Positions 24,852-33,041 of a stretch of 64,000 bases of DNA are shown here, piece by piece (positions within the stretch are counted from its first letter, which is position 1; every line of letters starts with the position of its first letter). A model generated the notes under the pieces. The model searched no databases. It was not told the origin of the DNA and saw only the letters and a list, made by a program, of their open reading frames with translations. The DNA lies in the NCBI RefSeq assembly GCF_006715785.1, contig NZ_VFNX01000001.1, forward strand, positions 4,940,001 through 5,004,000, given 5' to 3'. Position numbers and translations under genes: made by a program. The stretch is from Streptomyces puniciscabiei (lineage in GTDB: Bacteria; Actinomycetota; Actinomycetes; Streptomycetales; Streptomycetaceae).

Positions 24852-25963
24852 GACGGCTCCTTGGGGTCCGGTGGGTCCTTGCGTACGGCGAAGGCGGGCA
24901 GCAGGGCGAGGAGGATCGCAGCGGCCGGCCACAGGGGGAGGGTGGGCGCGACGAGGGGCACGACGCCCGGGTGCAGTGCCTCCGGGTCGCGGGCGGAGGC
25001 CAGGCCGAGCAGCGCGGCGACCGCGGCGCCGGAGCCGGTGACCAGCCAGGCCCGTACGTCCCAGGGGTCCGGTCGGTACCGGGTGCGCAGCGAACGCCGG
25101 CCGCCCAGGCGCAGGCCCGCGAGGGCGGCGACGGCACCGGCGAGCAACAGCGGGACGCCGTAGGTGCCGCCCTCCGCGGTGAGCAGCCCGTACGTCCCCG
25201 CGCACACGCCGAGCAGGCCGCCCAGGGTGAGCGCGGCCGTCGTACGGCGGATGCGGGCGGGGACCACGGCGGTACGGCCGTAACCCCGGGCCTCCATCGC
25301 GGCGGCGAGCGCGACCGAGCGCTCCAACGCGCCCTCCAGCACCGGCAGTCCGACCTGGAGCAGGCCGCGCAGGCCCCGGTCCGGCCGGCCGCGCAGGCGC
25401 CGGGCGGCGCGCAGCCGCTGGACGTCGGCGATCAGGTGCGGGGCGAAGGTGAGCGCGACGACCACGGCGACGCCGGTCTCGTACAGGGCGCCGGGGAGGG
25501 ACTTCAGCAGGCGGGCGGGACTGGCGAGCGCGTTCGCGGCGCCGACGCAGACCAGGAGGGTGGCCAGCTTGAGGCCGTCGTAGGCGGCGAAGACGAGCGC
25601 CTCCGCCGTCACCTGTCCGCCCAGGCGTATGCCCTGTGCCCAGTGGGGGAGGGGGACCTCGGGAAGCGTGAGGAGGGTGTGCGTGCCGGGGACCGGTGAG
25701 CCCAGCGCCACCGCGAAGAGGAGGCGGACGAGCAGCACGGCGAGGGCCAGCTTGGCGAAGGCCGGATAGGCGCGGGCGGCGGGGGTGTCGGTGCCGTGCG
25801 TCGCCACGACGTAGGCGGAGGCCGAGACGAGGAGGGCGAGCAGGAGGGGGTTGGTGGTGCGGGTGGCGGCGGTGCCGAGACTCAACGCCCACAGCCACCA
25901 GGCACCGGGGTGAACGGTCTGCCCACGGGTGCGCACGGACCGATCCCCGCTGTCACCCGGCAT
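24848..25963 (-). CDS. ECF transporter T component (EcfT/CbiQ)
   Basis: A 371-residue membrane protein with an N-terminal hydrophobic half (ATRTTNPLLLALLVSASAYVVATHG onward), the characteristic cytoplasmic coupling motif region VALAAAMEARGYGRTAV (the A-R-G motif of EcfT), and further C-terminal membrane segments that exceed the normal length of about 260. It links substrate-binding S to the ATPase. Start ATG 25963 is inside the end of the preceding SCO2322-family gene (11-base overlap), and its stop overlaps the ATPase start. The extra C-terminal 100 residues are unusual. Confidence 0.85.
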   Translation of the reverse strand: MPGDSGDRSVRTRGQTVHPGAWWLWALSLGTAATRTTNPLLLALLVSASAYVVATHGTDTPAARAYPAFAKLALAVLLVRLLFAVALGSPVPGTHTLLTLPEVPLPHWAQGIRLGGQVTAEALVFAAYDGLKLATLLVCVGAANALASPARLLKSLPGALYETGVAVVVALTFAPHLIADVQRLRAARRLRGRPDRGLRGLLQVGLPVLEGALERSVALAAAMEARGYGRTAVVPARIRRTTAALTLGGLLGVCAGTYGLLTAEGGTYGVPLLLAGAVAALAGLRLGGRRSLRTRYRPDPWDVRAWLVTGSGAAVAALLGLASARDPEALHPGVVPLVAPTLPLWPAAAILLALLPAFAVRKDPPDPKEPS

Positions 25964-26597
25964 GGCGTCGCCGCCGTGCCTGCCACACCGCCGCCCCCGC
26001 CAGCAGGGCGACCACCCCCGCACCGATCGGCAGTCCCAGGGAAGGTCCGCTGCCCGAACCGCCGCTCCTCTGCGGCGACTTCTTCCCGGCGGAGGCCGAA
26101 ACCTGTTCCCCGCACCCCCTCTTCGGATACCCGGCGATCGCGCACAGCAGGGCGTTGGTGTCGTAGCGCAGGGGCGGGGCGACGGCCGCCAGGGCGTCGG
26201 CGGTCGTCGCGTCGGCCGGGATCCTCGCGCAGGCCGTGCGGCGGGCCGGCGGTGTCTCGCCGGACGGCGCGTCCGCGGGGGTGCCGAAGTCGAGGACGAC
26301 CGCCACCCGCTTGGTACCGTCCTTGGCGGGCGTCCCCGCACAGATCGCGCCGAAGTCCGCCGCCCCGCGCGGCCGGCTCGCGTCCGCCGAGTCCGCGCTC
26401 ACCGCGAAGCGGAACCCCTCCACGGCGCCGTCGCCGGGACGGGCGGTCGACGGGCCCTGCGTGGCGTACGTCCAGCGCCCGCCCGACCGCTCCCAGAAGG
26501 ACCAGTAGCGGTAACCGGTGGCCTGCGCCTGACCCGCCCCGGCCAGCACGACGAGCGCGGCGCACAGCAGGCTCGCGGCGCGGCGGACGGCCCTCAC
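25953..26597 (-). CDS. SCO2322 family secreted, membrane-anchored protein
   Basis: A 214-residue protein with a signal peptide (RAASLLCAALVVLAGAGQAQA), a mature domain beginning GYRYWSFWERSGGRWTYATQGP, a spaced Cys pair set (ICAG, TACARI, LLCAI, RGCGEQV) that could form two disulfides, a Ser/Gly linker and a C-terminal anchor (LGLPIGAGVVALLAGAAVWQARRRR). The family was named for S. coelicolor SCO2322 and has no assigned function. The aromatic W-F-W, W-T-Y strand recalls the small beta domain of cobalamin carriers (DUF4430-like); this is speculative. GTG start 26597 overlaps the upstream stop (GTGA). Confidence 0.8.
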   Translation of the reverse strand: MRAVRRAASLLCAALVVLAGAGQAQATGYRYWSFWERSGGRWTYATQGPSTARPGDGAVEGFRFAVSADSADASRPRGAADFGAICAGTPAKDGTKRVAVVLDFGTPADAPSGETPPARRTACARIPADATTADALAAVAPPLRYDTNALLCAIAGYPKRGCGEQVSASAGKKSPQRSGGSGSGPSLGLPIGAGVVALLAGAAVWQARRRRHAG

Positions 26598-27805
26598 GGC
26601 TGCCGCTTCTTCCGGCCGCTGAGCAGGAAGCCGATGCCGATGCCCGCGACGAGGCAGACACCGACGAACCACCAGACGCCGAAGCCGGAGCCGCCGTCGG
26701 ACTTGGTCTCCTGCTGGTGCCCGGTCGCCGCCATCTGCGGGAGGGGGCCGAGCGCGTTGAGGGACCGGACCAGGCTGGTGCCGCCGAAGTCACCGGGCTG
26801 CGCGCCGACCGCGTGCGCGGCGAGGATCAGCTGGGCGTAGGCCGCCGGGCCGCTCTGCGCCGCCCAGGGCCCGGCGTTCTTCTCCAGCCAGCCGTACGCC
26901 TTCTTCGCCTGCCCGATCCGCCCGTCCGCGGCGAGCGCCACGACCGTGTCCGCGGTGTTGCCGAAGTCCGGCTGGTCCTTGGCGCCGGGCAGGGCGGACT
27001 GCAGGTGCCCCGTCCTGGCCACGGCCGCGGCCAGATAGGCGCCGGCGTTGTCGGCGATCTGCGCGGGACGGCCGCCCTTGGTGCACGCGTCCTCGGCGGG
27101 CGCCCTGCCGGCCTGGGCCACGAACCCCTTGCCGAGCGCGCCGAGCACCCCGGCGGCCGTGGCGTCCGCGTTGGCGGCCGGCTTGCCCTTCTTGTCCGGC
27201 TGGAAGGCGAGGGCACCGCCGCCGTCCTGGTCGCAGGGCAGGGACATGGCGGCCAGCAGGTCGTACGGGGACCTGCCCGACGTGCGGACGTCCGCCGGAT
27301 CCGTACCCACCGCCGTCAGTGCGCCGATGACGACGGAGGTGGAGTTGGTGTCACTGGCCCCGCCCGGCGAGTAGCCCCAGCCGCCGTCCTTGTTCTGCAC
27401 GGACTTCAGCCACGTCACGGCCCTGCCGACGGCGTCGTCGTGCCCGCCGGCCGCCTTCAGGGCCTGCACGGCGGCGGCCGTGCTGTTGGTGTCCACCATG
27501 ACCTTGCCGTCGCAGGCCCTGGCGGGGGCGGCGCGGAACGCGGCGAAGGCGCCGTTCGCGCACTGCTGGCCGGTGAGCCAGTCCACGGCCTGCGCCGCGG
27601 GCCGGTAGCCGAGGGTCCGCTGGGCGACGAGCGTCAGCGACTGGCGCCACACGCCGTCGTAGGTCGGGTCGGACTTTCCGTACAGCCCGGAGGGGATCGC
27701 GACCTTGGGAGAGGGGGAAGGGGACTGGCCGGCGGCCGTGGCGGGCGCGGCGGCGGCCAGCACGCCTATGGCGGCGAGAGCCGCGGCACTGCGGCGGACG
27801 TTCAT
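26594..27805 (-). CDS. Surface-anchored prenyltransferase/squalene-oxidase-repeat (alpha/alpha barrel) protein
   Basis: A 403-residue protein: signal peptide (about 1-25), then tandem alpha-hairpin repeats such as AVDWLTGQQCANGAFAAF, DTNSTAAAVQALKAAG, AVTWLKSVQNKDGGWGYSPGG and DTNSTSVVIGALTAVG, in which QNxDGGWG is the squalene-hopene/prenyltransferase repeat, and a C-terminal membrane anchor (VWWFVGVCLVAGIGIGFLLSG) with basic tail. No prenyltransferase zinc site or cyclase Asp motif is apparent, so it is probably a binding barrel. The same fold forms the alpha domain of transcobalamin/intrinsic factor. First gene after the B12 riboswitch. Start ATG 27805. Confidence 0.8.
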   Translation of the reverse strand: MNVRRSAAALAAIGVLAAAAPATAAGQSPSPSPKVAIPSGLYGKSDPTYDGVWRQSLTLVAQRTLGYRPAAQAVDWLTGQQCANGAFAAFRAAPARACDGKVMVDTNSTAAAVQALKAAGGHDDAVGRAVTWLKSVQNKDGGWGYSPGGASDTNSTSVVIGALTAVGTDPADVRTSGRSPYDLLAAMSLPCDQDGGGALAFQPDKKGKPAANADATAAGVLGALGKGFVAQAGRAPAEDACTKGGRPAQIADNAGAYLAAAVARTGHLQSALPGAKDQPDFGNTADTVVALAADGRIGQAKKAYGWLEKNAGPWAAQSGPAAYAQLILAAHAVGAQPGDFGGTSLVRSLNALGPLPQMAATGHQQETKSDGGSGFGVWWFVGVCLVAGIGIGFLLSGRKKRQP

Positions 27806-27924
27806 GGTCGGCGACTGCCTCTCCTGCGGGGAACCGGCAGCGCACGGGAGACCCCCGGGCGGCTCGGCTCCGTAAACCTCGACGGTGCCGTGCGCGGCGG
27901 ACCGCCGACGCACGCGAGCCGGTC

Positions 27925-28045
27925 AACGTCCGTCCGGGGCATTCCGGCTCGCTACCTCAGGGCGGCTCACGGCTGCGGGTCAGCGCCGGAATTGCACCGG
28001 CTTTCCCCCGTACGGGTGTGATGACGACGCCGCCACTTTACCGGC
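27925..28045 (-). promoter_or_regulatory. Cobalamin (B12) riboswitch
   Basis: On the minus strand, the B12-box GCCGGTGCAATTCCGGC (positions 28001-27985) is preceded by GGGGGAAA and followed by GCTGACCCGCAGCCGTGAGC, then GAGCCGGAATGCC (27950-27938), the order of the cobalamin aptamer core. About 120 bases remain before the first start codon for the expression platform. It controls the five-gene operon ending at 22228; high cobalamin should repress it. Confidence 0.88.
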
Positions 28046-28106
28046 CGTCCCGCGCGGGCTGAGGAGTGGCTGTGCGCACGGGGGTGCGGTGACTAGGGTC
28101 ACGGTC

Positions 28107-28787
28107 GTGACGGAGACGGGGAGGCTGCTGGGCGCGGGCCGCTCGGCCGACGTGTACGAGATCGACGACGCCTGGGTGCTGCGCCGGGACCGGGACGGCT
28201 GGGGGGACGCGGCGGCCCAGGGGGCCGTGATGGCGCACGTCCGGCAACACGGCTATCCGGTGCCCCGGGTACGGCCCACCGGCTCACGCACCGACCTGGT
28301 GCTGGAACGCCTGTCCGGCCCGACCCTGCTGACCGCCCTCAGCGAGGGGCGGGCCGACGCGGCGGAGGCGGGCGCCCTGCTCGCCTCCCTGCTACGGCGA
28401 CTGCACGCCGTACCGGGCCGGAACCCGGCCGACCCGCGGGCCCGCGTGCTCCACCTCGACCTGCACCCCGACAACGTGATGCTCACCCCGGACGGCCCCC
28501 GCGTGATCGACTGGTCCAACACCGAGGACGGCGACCCCGGGCTGGACTGGGGCATGTCGGCGGTGATCCTCGCCCAGGTCGCCGTGGACGACACCCCGCC
28601 GGCCGGTCCGGCCCACGACCTGCTGGCGGCTCTGCTGGCCGACCCGTCGGACCTGACGGAGGAGGGGCTGGCGGAGGCGCGCAGGCGCAGAGCGGCCAAT
28701 CCGACGATGACGGCCCGCGAGGTCGAACTCCTCGCGGACGCCGAGCGGTTGATACGCAGGGTGGCGCAAGGGCCCGCCGTCCGCTAG
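28107..28787 (+). CDS. Aminoglycoside phosphotransferase-family kinase-like protein
   Basis: A 226-residue protein kinase-like fold protein. The start RLLGAGRSADVYEIDDAWVLRR has the G-loop and the ATP-binding strand, PVPRVRPT is the hinge region, VLHLDLHPDNVML is the catalytic H-x-D-x-x-x-x-N loop, and VIDWSNTEDGDPGLD has the metal-binding Asp. The phosphorylated substrate could be an antibiotic, sugar or fructosamine; nothing nearby decides it. Start GTG 28107 is preferred; GTG 28089 is an in-frame alternative. It shares the tetranucleotide CTAG stop with the convergent SnoaL gene. Confidence 0.8.
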   Translation: MTETGRLLGAGRSADVYEIDDAWVLRRDRDGWGDAAAQGAVMAHVRQHGYPVPRVRPTGSRTDLVLERLSGPTLLTALSEGRADAAEAGALLASLLRRLHAVPGRNPADPRARVLHLDLHPDNVMLTPDGPRVIDWSNTEDGDPGLDWGMSAVILAQVAVDDTPPAGPAHDLLAALLADPSDLTEEGLAEARRRRAANPTMTAREVELLADAERLIRRVAQGPAVR

Positions 28788-29236
28788 CCGGCCCTCGGGG
28801 TGTCGCCGCCGAAGGGCAGGTGCAGGGTGCGGGAGGCGATCAGCCACGTGCCGTCGACCCGGCGGAAGGTGTCCTCGTAGTGACCCACCTGGACGGGCGG
28901 CCCGGCGGGAACGGGGCCGCCTCCCTCGTATCCGTCGACGCGGTACGTCGTGAAGTACGAGGTGGCGCTCGCCGAGCCCGGGCCGGTGATCGTGACCAGC
29001 ACATTGGACATCAGACGGCGGGAGAGCCGGTCGGCGGGGCGGGAGCCGAAGTACGCGCGGAGCGCCTCCCGGCCCTCGATCCTGCGCCCGTCCCCCGGCG
29101 GCGGCCACTCCCAGACGCCGTCCTCGGTGAACAGGTCGGCCACGTCGGCCGGTTCACCGAGGTCGAGGCGGCGGACGAAGTGCAGGATGACGTGTTCGCA
29201 GGCGTGCTGGGCGAGCAGTGCGTCGACGAGGTTCAT
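28784..29236 (-). CDS. SnoaL-like (NTF2 fold) protein
   Basis: A 150-residue single-domain protein: FVRRLDLGEPADVADLFTEDGVWEWPPPGDGRRIEGREALRAYF, then a strand set ending DTFRRVDGTWLIASRTL. This is the SnoaL_4-type layout used by polyketide cyclases, ring-hydroxylating dioxygenase beta subunits and limonene-epoxide-like hydrolases, with no defining catalytic residues visible. Start ATG 29236 lacks a strong ribosome binding site. It lies 50 bases downstream of the MBL-fold gene on the same strand and could be co-transcribed with it. Confidence 0.75.
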   Translation of the reverse strand: MNLVDALLAQHACEHVILHFVRRLDLGEPADVADLFTEDGVWEWPPPGDGRRIEGREALRAYFGSRPADRLSRRLMSNVLVTITGPGSASATSYFTTYRVDGYEGGGPVPAGPPVQVGHYEDTFRRVDGTWLIASRTLHLPFGGDTPRAG

Positions 29237-29286
29237 GAGCCGATGTAACAGGGCCGTCGCGTACGAGGCCACTCATGTGGACCGCT

Positions 29287-30318
29287 TCACACCGCCACGT
29301 AGGCCACCGGCTCGCTCCCGGCCACCGGCTCCGCCCGGCCCTGCTTGACCAGCCGGCGCAGATGGGACTCGGCCTCCGAGACGGCGATGTTCCGGGAACC
29401 GTAGGGAATCTCGGCCCAGGGCCGGTTCCACTCCATGCGCTCGGCCAGCTGCCAGGGGGTGAGCGGCTCGGCGAGCAGGGCGAGCAGGCCGGCCAGACGC
29501 TCCTCGTGGTGTGCGAGCAACTCCCTTACCCGGCCCGGCGCGTCGGTGAAGGCGTGCTGGTGCGCGGGCAGGACCTCGGCGGGTGCCAGGCGGCCGATCC
29601 GCTCCAGGGAGTCGAGGTAGTCGCCGAGGGGGTCGGTGACGGTCGCGTCGTCCGGGTCCTCGTACAGGCCGATGTGCGGGGTGATCCGCGGCAGGAGGTG
29701 GTCCCCGCTGAACAGCCTCCCGTGCCCCGGAAGCCGGCGGTCCGGATGCTCCTCCTCCAGGTGCAGGCAGACGTGGCCCGGAGTGTGGCCCGGGGTCCAG
29801 ATCGCGCGCAGCCTGCGGCCGGGCAGGTCGAGGAGCTCGCCGGGGACGATCTCCCGGTCCGGCAGGGCGGGGGAGAGGCCGGGCAGGGCGCGTGGGGTAC
29901 GCGGGGCACGCAGTGGCGCCAGGTGTTCCTCCGGTGCGCCGGCGGCCGCGAGTTTCGCGCTCATGTAGCTGAACCACCGCTCCGGCCGGGCCTCCCGGGT
30001 GCGCCGGACGACCGCGGTGTCGGCGGCGTGCATCGCCACCCAGGCACCGGAGGCCTCGCGCACCCTGGCCGACAGACCGTGGTGGTCGGGGTGGTGGTGC
30101 GTGATGACGACGCCGTACACCTCCTCCGCCGCCGTACCGCAGGCGGCCAGTCCCGCCACGAGGGTGTCCCAGGACGCCGGATCGTCCCAGCCGGTGTCGA
30201 CCAGCACCGGGCCGCGGTCGGTCGCCACGACGTAGACCAGCGTGTGCCCGAGGGGGTTGTCCGGAATGGGCACCGCCACGGACCGTACGCCCCCGCCGTG
30301 CTCGAACGTCGTCACCAT
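29287..30318 (-). CDS. MBL-fold metallohydrolase
   Basis: A 343-residue metallo-beta-lactamase-fold hydrolase: VVITHHHPDHHGL is the H-x-H-x-D-H metal motif, TPGHTPGHVCLHLEEE supplies the next His, LFSGDHLLPRITP the bridging Asp, and LPAHQHAF the last His. An extended C-terminal helical domain (WQLAERMEWNRPWAEIPYGSRNIAVSEAESHLRRLVKQGRAE) resembles the winged-helix tail of glyoxalase II/LACTB2-like enzymes. Probably a thioester or lactone hydrolase. Start ATG 30318 with CGGAGGACAG directly before it. Divergent from the aldehyde dehydrogenase across an 18-bp palindrome, so the two are likely co-regulated. Confidence 0.85.
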   Translation of the reverse strand: MVTTFEHGGGVRSVAVPIPDNPLGHTLVYVVATDRGPVLVDTGWDDPASWDTLVAGLAACGTAAEEVYGVVITHHHPDHHGLSARVREASGAWVAMHAADTAVVRRTREARPERWFSYMSAKLAAAGAPEEHLAPLRAPRTPRALPGLSPALPDREIVPGELLDLPGRRLRAIWTPGHTPGHVCLHLEEEHPDRRLPGHGRLFSGDHLLPRITPHIGLYEDPDDATVTDPLGDYLDSLERIGRLAPAEVLPAHQHAFTDAPGRVRELLAHHEERLAGLLALLAEPLTPWQLAERMEWNRPWAEIPYGSRNIAVSEAESHLRRLVKQGRAEPVAGSEPVAYVAV

Positions 30319-30368
30319 CTGTCCTCCGCCCCACGGCACGCGGCACACGGCCATTGCCCACTATAACT

Positions 30369-30386
30369 AGAACTGATATCAGTTCT
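30369..30386. promoter_or_regulatory. 18-bp palindromic operator between MBL hydrolase and aldehyde dehydrogenase
   Basis: AGAACTGATATCAGTTCT is a perfect palindrome 45 bases from the aldehyde dehydrogenase start and 51 from the MBL start. It resembles a TetR-family operator but does not fit the KstR spacing (8 bases instead of 2 between AAC and GTT), so a different regulator is likely. Confidence 0.6.
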
Positions 30387-30430
30387 GAAACAGCGTCAGA
30401 AACGTGCGGTGCGGTGGGAGGCAGTCGGCC

Positions 30431-31882
30431 ATGACCGAGCTCGTGGAACACGGACAGCTGTTCATCGGCGGGGAGTTGACCGAGCCCCTCGGCAAGGACG
30501 TGATCGAGGTGATCTCCCCGCACACCGAGGAGGTCATCGGCCGGGTGCCGCACGCCTCGCGGCAGGACGTGGACCGGGCCGTGGCCGTCGCTCGCCGGGC
30601 CTTCGACGAGGGGCCGTGGCCGCGGGCGAGCCTTGAGGAGCGGATCGAGGTCGTCACCCGCATCAAGGACGGCATCGCCGCCCGGCACGAGGAGATCGCC
30701 CGGGTGATCTCCTCGCAGAACGGTTCCCCCTACTCCTGGAGCGTCCTCGCCCAGGCGCTCGGCGCGATGATGGTGTGGGACGCCGCGATCAGGGTCGCGC
30801 GGGACTACACGTACGAAGAGCGCCGGGACGGCGTCCTCGGGCCGATCCTCGTGCGCCGCGAACCGGTCGGTGTGGTCGCGGCCGTGGTCCCCTGGAACGT
30901 CCCGCAGTTCGTCGCCGCCGCCAAGCTCGCGCCCGCGCTGCTGGCCGGCTGCACGGTCGTACTGAAGCCGTCCCCGGAGTCCCCGCTGGACGCGTACCTG
31001 TTGGGGGAGATCGCGCGGGAGGCGGGTCTGCCCGAGGGCGTGCTCTCCATCCTCCCCGCCGACCGCGAGGTCAGCGAGTACCTGGTGGGCCACCCCGGCG
31101 TCGACAAGATCTCCTTCACCGGCTCGGTCGCGGCCGGCAAGCGGGTCATGGAGGTCGCCGCGCGCAACCTCACCCGGGTCACGCTGGAGCTGGGCGGGAA
31201 GTCGGCGGCGGTCGTCCTGCCCGACGCGGACGTGCAGACGGCGGTGGCCGGCATCGTCCCGGCGGCCTGGATGAACAACGGGCAGGCGTGCGTGGCCCAG
31301 ACCCGCATCCTCGTCCCGCGCGCCCGCTACGACGAGTTCGCCGACGCCTTCGCGGCAGCGGCCGGCGCGCTGAAGGTCGGCGACCCGCTGGACCCGGCGA
31401 CCCAGGTCGGCCCGCTGGTCGCCCGCCGCCAGCAGCAGCGCAACCTCGACTACATCCGCATCGGCCAGGAGGAGGGCGCCAAGGTCCTCACCGGCGGCGG
31501 CCGCCCGGCGGGGCTCGACCGCGGCTGGTACGTCGAACCGACCCTCTTCGGAGACGTGGACAACTCCATGCGGATCGCCCGCGAGGAGATCTTCGGCCCG
31601 GTCATCTGCCTGCTCCCGTACGGCGACGAGCAGGAGGCCGTGAAGATCGCCAACGACTCGGACTACGGCCTGTCCGGCAGCGTGTGGACGGCCGACGTCG
31701 AGCACGGCGTCGACGTGGCGCGGCAGGTCCGCACCGGCACCTACTCGGTCAACACCTTCAGCCTGGACATGCTGGGCCCGTTCGGCGGCTACAAGAACTC
31801 AGGGCTCGGGCGGGAGTTCGGCCCGGAGGGGTACGGCGCCTACCTCGAGCACAAGATGATCCACCTGCCGGCGGGGGCGTAG
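30431..31882 (+). CDS. NAD(P)-dependent aldehyde dehydrogenase
   Basis: A 483-residue ALDH. PWNVPQF and KPSPESPLDAYLL are the cofactor-binding stretches, FTGSVAAGKRVME the nucleotide loop, VTLELGGKSAAVV contains the general base Glu, and NNGQACVAQTR the catalytic Cys; EEIFGPVICLLPYGDEQEAV closes the site. It oxidises an aldehyde to the acid in the cytosol. Start ATG 30431 with GGGAGG upstream. The ferredoxin starts 4 bases after its stop. With a P450 ferredoxin, it may take over an aldehyde made by a P450-started oxidation. Confidence 0.9.
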   Translation: MTELVEHGQLFIGGELTEPLGKDVIEVISPHTEEVIGRVPHASRQDVDRAVAVARRAFDEGPWPRASLEERIEVVTRIKDGIAARHEEIARVISSQNGSPYSWSVLAQALGAMMVWDAAIRVARDYTYEERRDGVLGPILVRREPVGVVAAVVPWNVPQFVAAAKLAPALLAGCTVVLKPSPESPLDAYLLGEIAREAGLPEGVLSILPADREVSEYLVGHPGVDKISFTGSVAAGKRVMEVAARNLTRVTLELGGKSAAVVLPDADVQTAVAGIVPAAWMNNGQACVAQTRILVPRARYDEFADAFAAAAGALKVGDPLDPATQVGPLVARRQQQRNLDYIRIGQEEGAKVLTGGGRPAGLDRGWYVEPTLFGDVDNSMRIAREEIFGPVICLLPYGDEQEAVKIANDSDYGLSGSVWTADVEHGVDVARQVRTGTYSVNTFSLDMLGPFGGYKNSGLGREFGPEGYGAYLEHKMIHLPAGA

Positions 31883-31885
31883 GCC

Positions 31886-32119
31886 ATGGGCGACCGCTGG
31901 CACGTCGAGGTCGACCGGTCGGTGTGCATCGGCTCGGCCCAGTGCCTCCACCACGCCCCGGACCACTTCCGTCTCGACTCCGCCCGCCAGTCCCACCCGG
32001 TGGACCCCGACACCGACGCGAGCGAGCCGGCCCTGACGGCGGCCGAGAGCTGCCCCGTGGAGGCGATCGTGATCACCCTGCTGGGGAGCGGGGAGGCGGT
32101 GTTCCCGCCCGAGGAGTAG
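31886..32119 (+). CDS. [3Fe-4S]-type ferredoxin (P450 partner type)
   Basis: A 77-residue single-cluster ferredoxin: VDRSVCIGSAQCLHHAPDHF has the first two cysteines as C-x5-C with the middle Cys replaced by Ala, the mark of a 3Fe-4S cluster in ferredoxins that serve cytochromes P450; TAAESCPVEAI provides the final Cys-Pro. It passes electrons from a reductase to a P450. Directly follows the aldehyde dehydrogenase. The nearest P450 is the CYP125-like enzyme 11 kb away; I see no reductase in the window. Confidence 0.9.
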   Translation: MGDRWHVEVDRSVCIGSAQCLHHAPDHFRLDSARQSHPVDPDTDASEPALTAAESCPVEAIVITLLGSGEAVFPPEE

Positions 32120-32180
32120 AGGTGTCGGTGGCCCGCGCTACCCTCCTGCGGTCTCGATGGAACGAGCAGGGCGGGGAAAC

Positions 32181-33041
32181 GTGGACAGGTCCGAGGCGGT
32201 CGAGCTGGTCGAGCGGGCGCGGGAGGCGTGGCAGGCCGAGGAGTGGCTGCGCGCGGCCGACCTCTACGAGCGGGTGCTCGCGCACTACCCGGACGAGAAG
32301 CCGAGCGCGGTGTGGTGGTACGACGCCGCGCTCGCCCACAAGTTCCTGCGGAACTGGGCGAAGGCGTACGAGCTCGGGCGCCAGGCCGCCGCCCGTTCCC
32401 CGCGCGGCGAGGGCGACCCCGCGTACTGGAACCTCGGCATCGCGGCGACGATCCAGCGCGACTGGGCGACCGCACGCGATGCCTGGACCGGCTTCGGCAT
32501 CGAACTCCCGCCCGGCGAGGGCGTGATCGACGGCCGGTTCGGCGCGGCATGCGTGCGGCTGGACACGGGAGGTGAGCGCGAGGTCGTCTGGATCGACCGC
32601 CTGTGCCCGACCCGGGGCCGGGTCATGAACGTGCCGGTGACCGTGGGCCGCCGCTTCGGCGAGATCGTCGTGCACGACGGTGAACCGAAGGGCACCCGGA
32701 TCGTCGACGGCCGGGAGTTCCCCGTCTTCGACGAACTCCTCCTCTTCGAGGCCTCCGCCCTGCCCACCCTCACGGTCACGGTGGACGCGGCCCGGCCGGC
32801 CGACGTCGAGGCGCTGGTGGAGCTGTTCCTGGCCGCGGACTACGGCGCCGAGCCGGCGAGCGGCTTCGAGCTGCTGTGCGCGTGCTGCAGCGAGGGCACG
32901 CTGGAGCACGCGCGGACCACCCACGGGGGTGCCCAGCAGGTGTCCCTTGCGGCCCCGGAGGAGGAGGCCCGCCGGTTGCTGGGCGAGTGGGTCGCCCAGA
33001 CCCCCGCCGGCCGTGCCTGGACCGACCTGGCGCCGGCCTAG
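32181..33041 (+). CDS. TPR-like repeat protein
   Basis: A 286-residue protein. The first 110 residues form helical pairs like TPRs: LVERAREAWQAEEWLRAADLYERVLAHYPDE, YDAALAHKFLRNWAKAYELGRQAAARSP, and DPAYWNLGIAATIQRDWATARDAW. The rest is a beta-rich domain with ERREVVWIDRLCPTRGRVMNVPV-like text and a LLCACCSEGTLEH segment. The second part contains a Cys cluster that may bind metal; I do not recognise it. Start GTG 32181 with GCGGGGAAAC directly upstream; ATG 32157 is an alternative. Its stop shares CTAG with the convergent regulator gene. Confidence 0.7.
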   Translation: MDRSEAVELVERAREAWQAEEWLRAADLYERVLAHYPDEKPSAVWWYDAALAHKFLRNWAKAYELGRQAAARSPRGEGDPAYWNLGIAATIQRDWATARDAWTGFGIELPPGEGVIDGRFGAACVRLDTGGEREVVWIDRLCPTRGRVMNVPVTVGRRFGEIVVHDGEPKGTRIVDGREFPVFDELLLFEASALPTLTVTVDAARPADVEALVELFLAADYGAEPASGFELLCACCSEGTLEHARTTHGGAQQVSLAAPEEEARRLLGEWVAQTPAGRAWTDLAPA

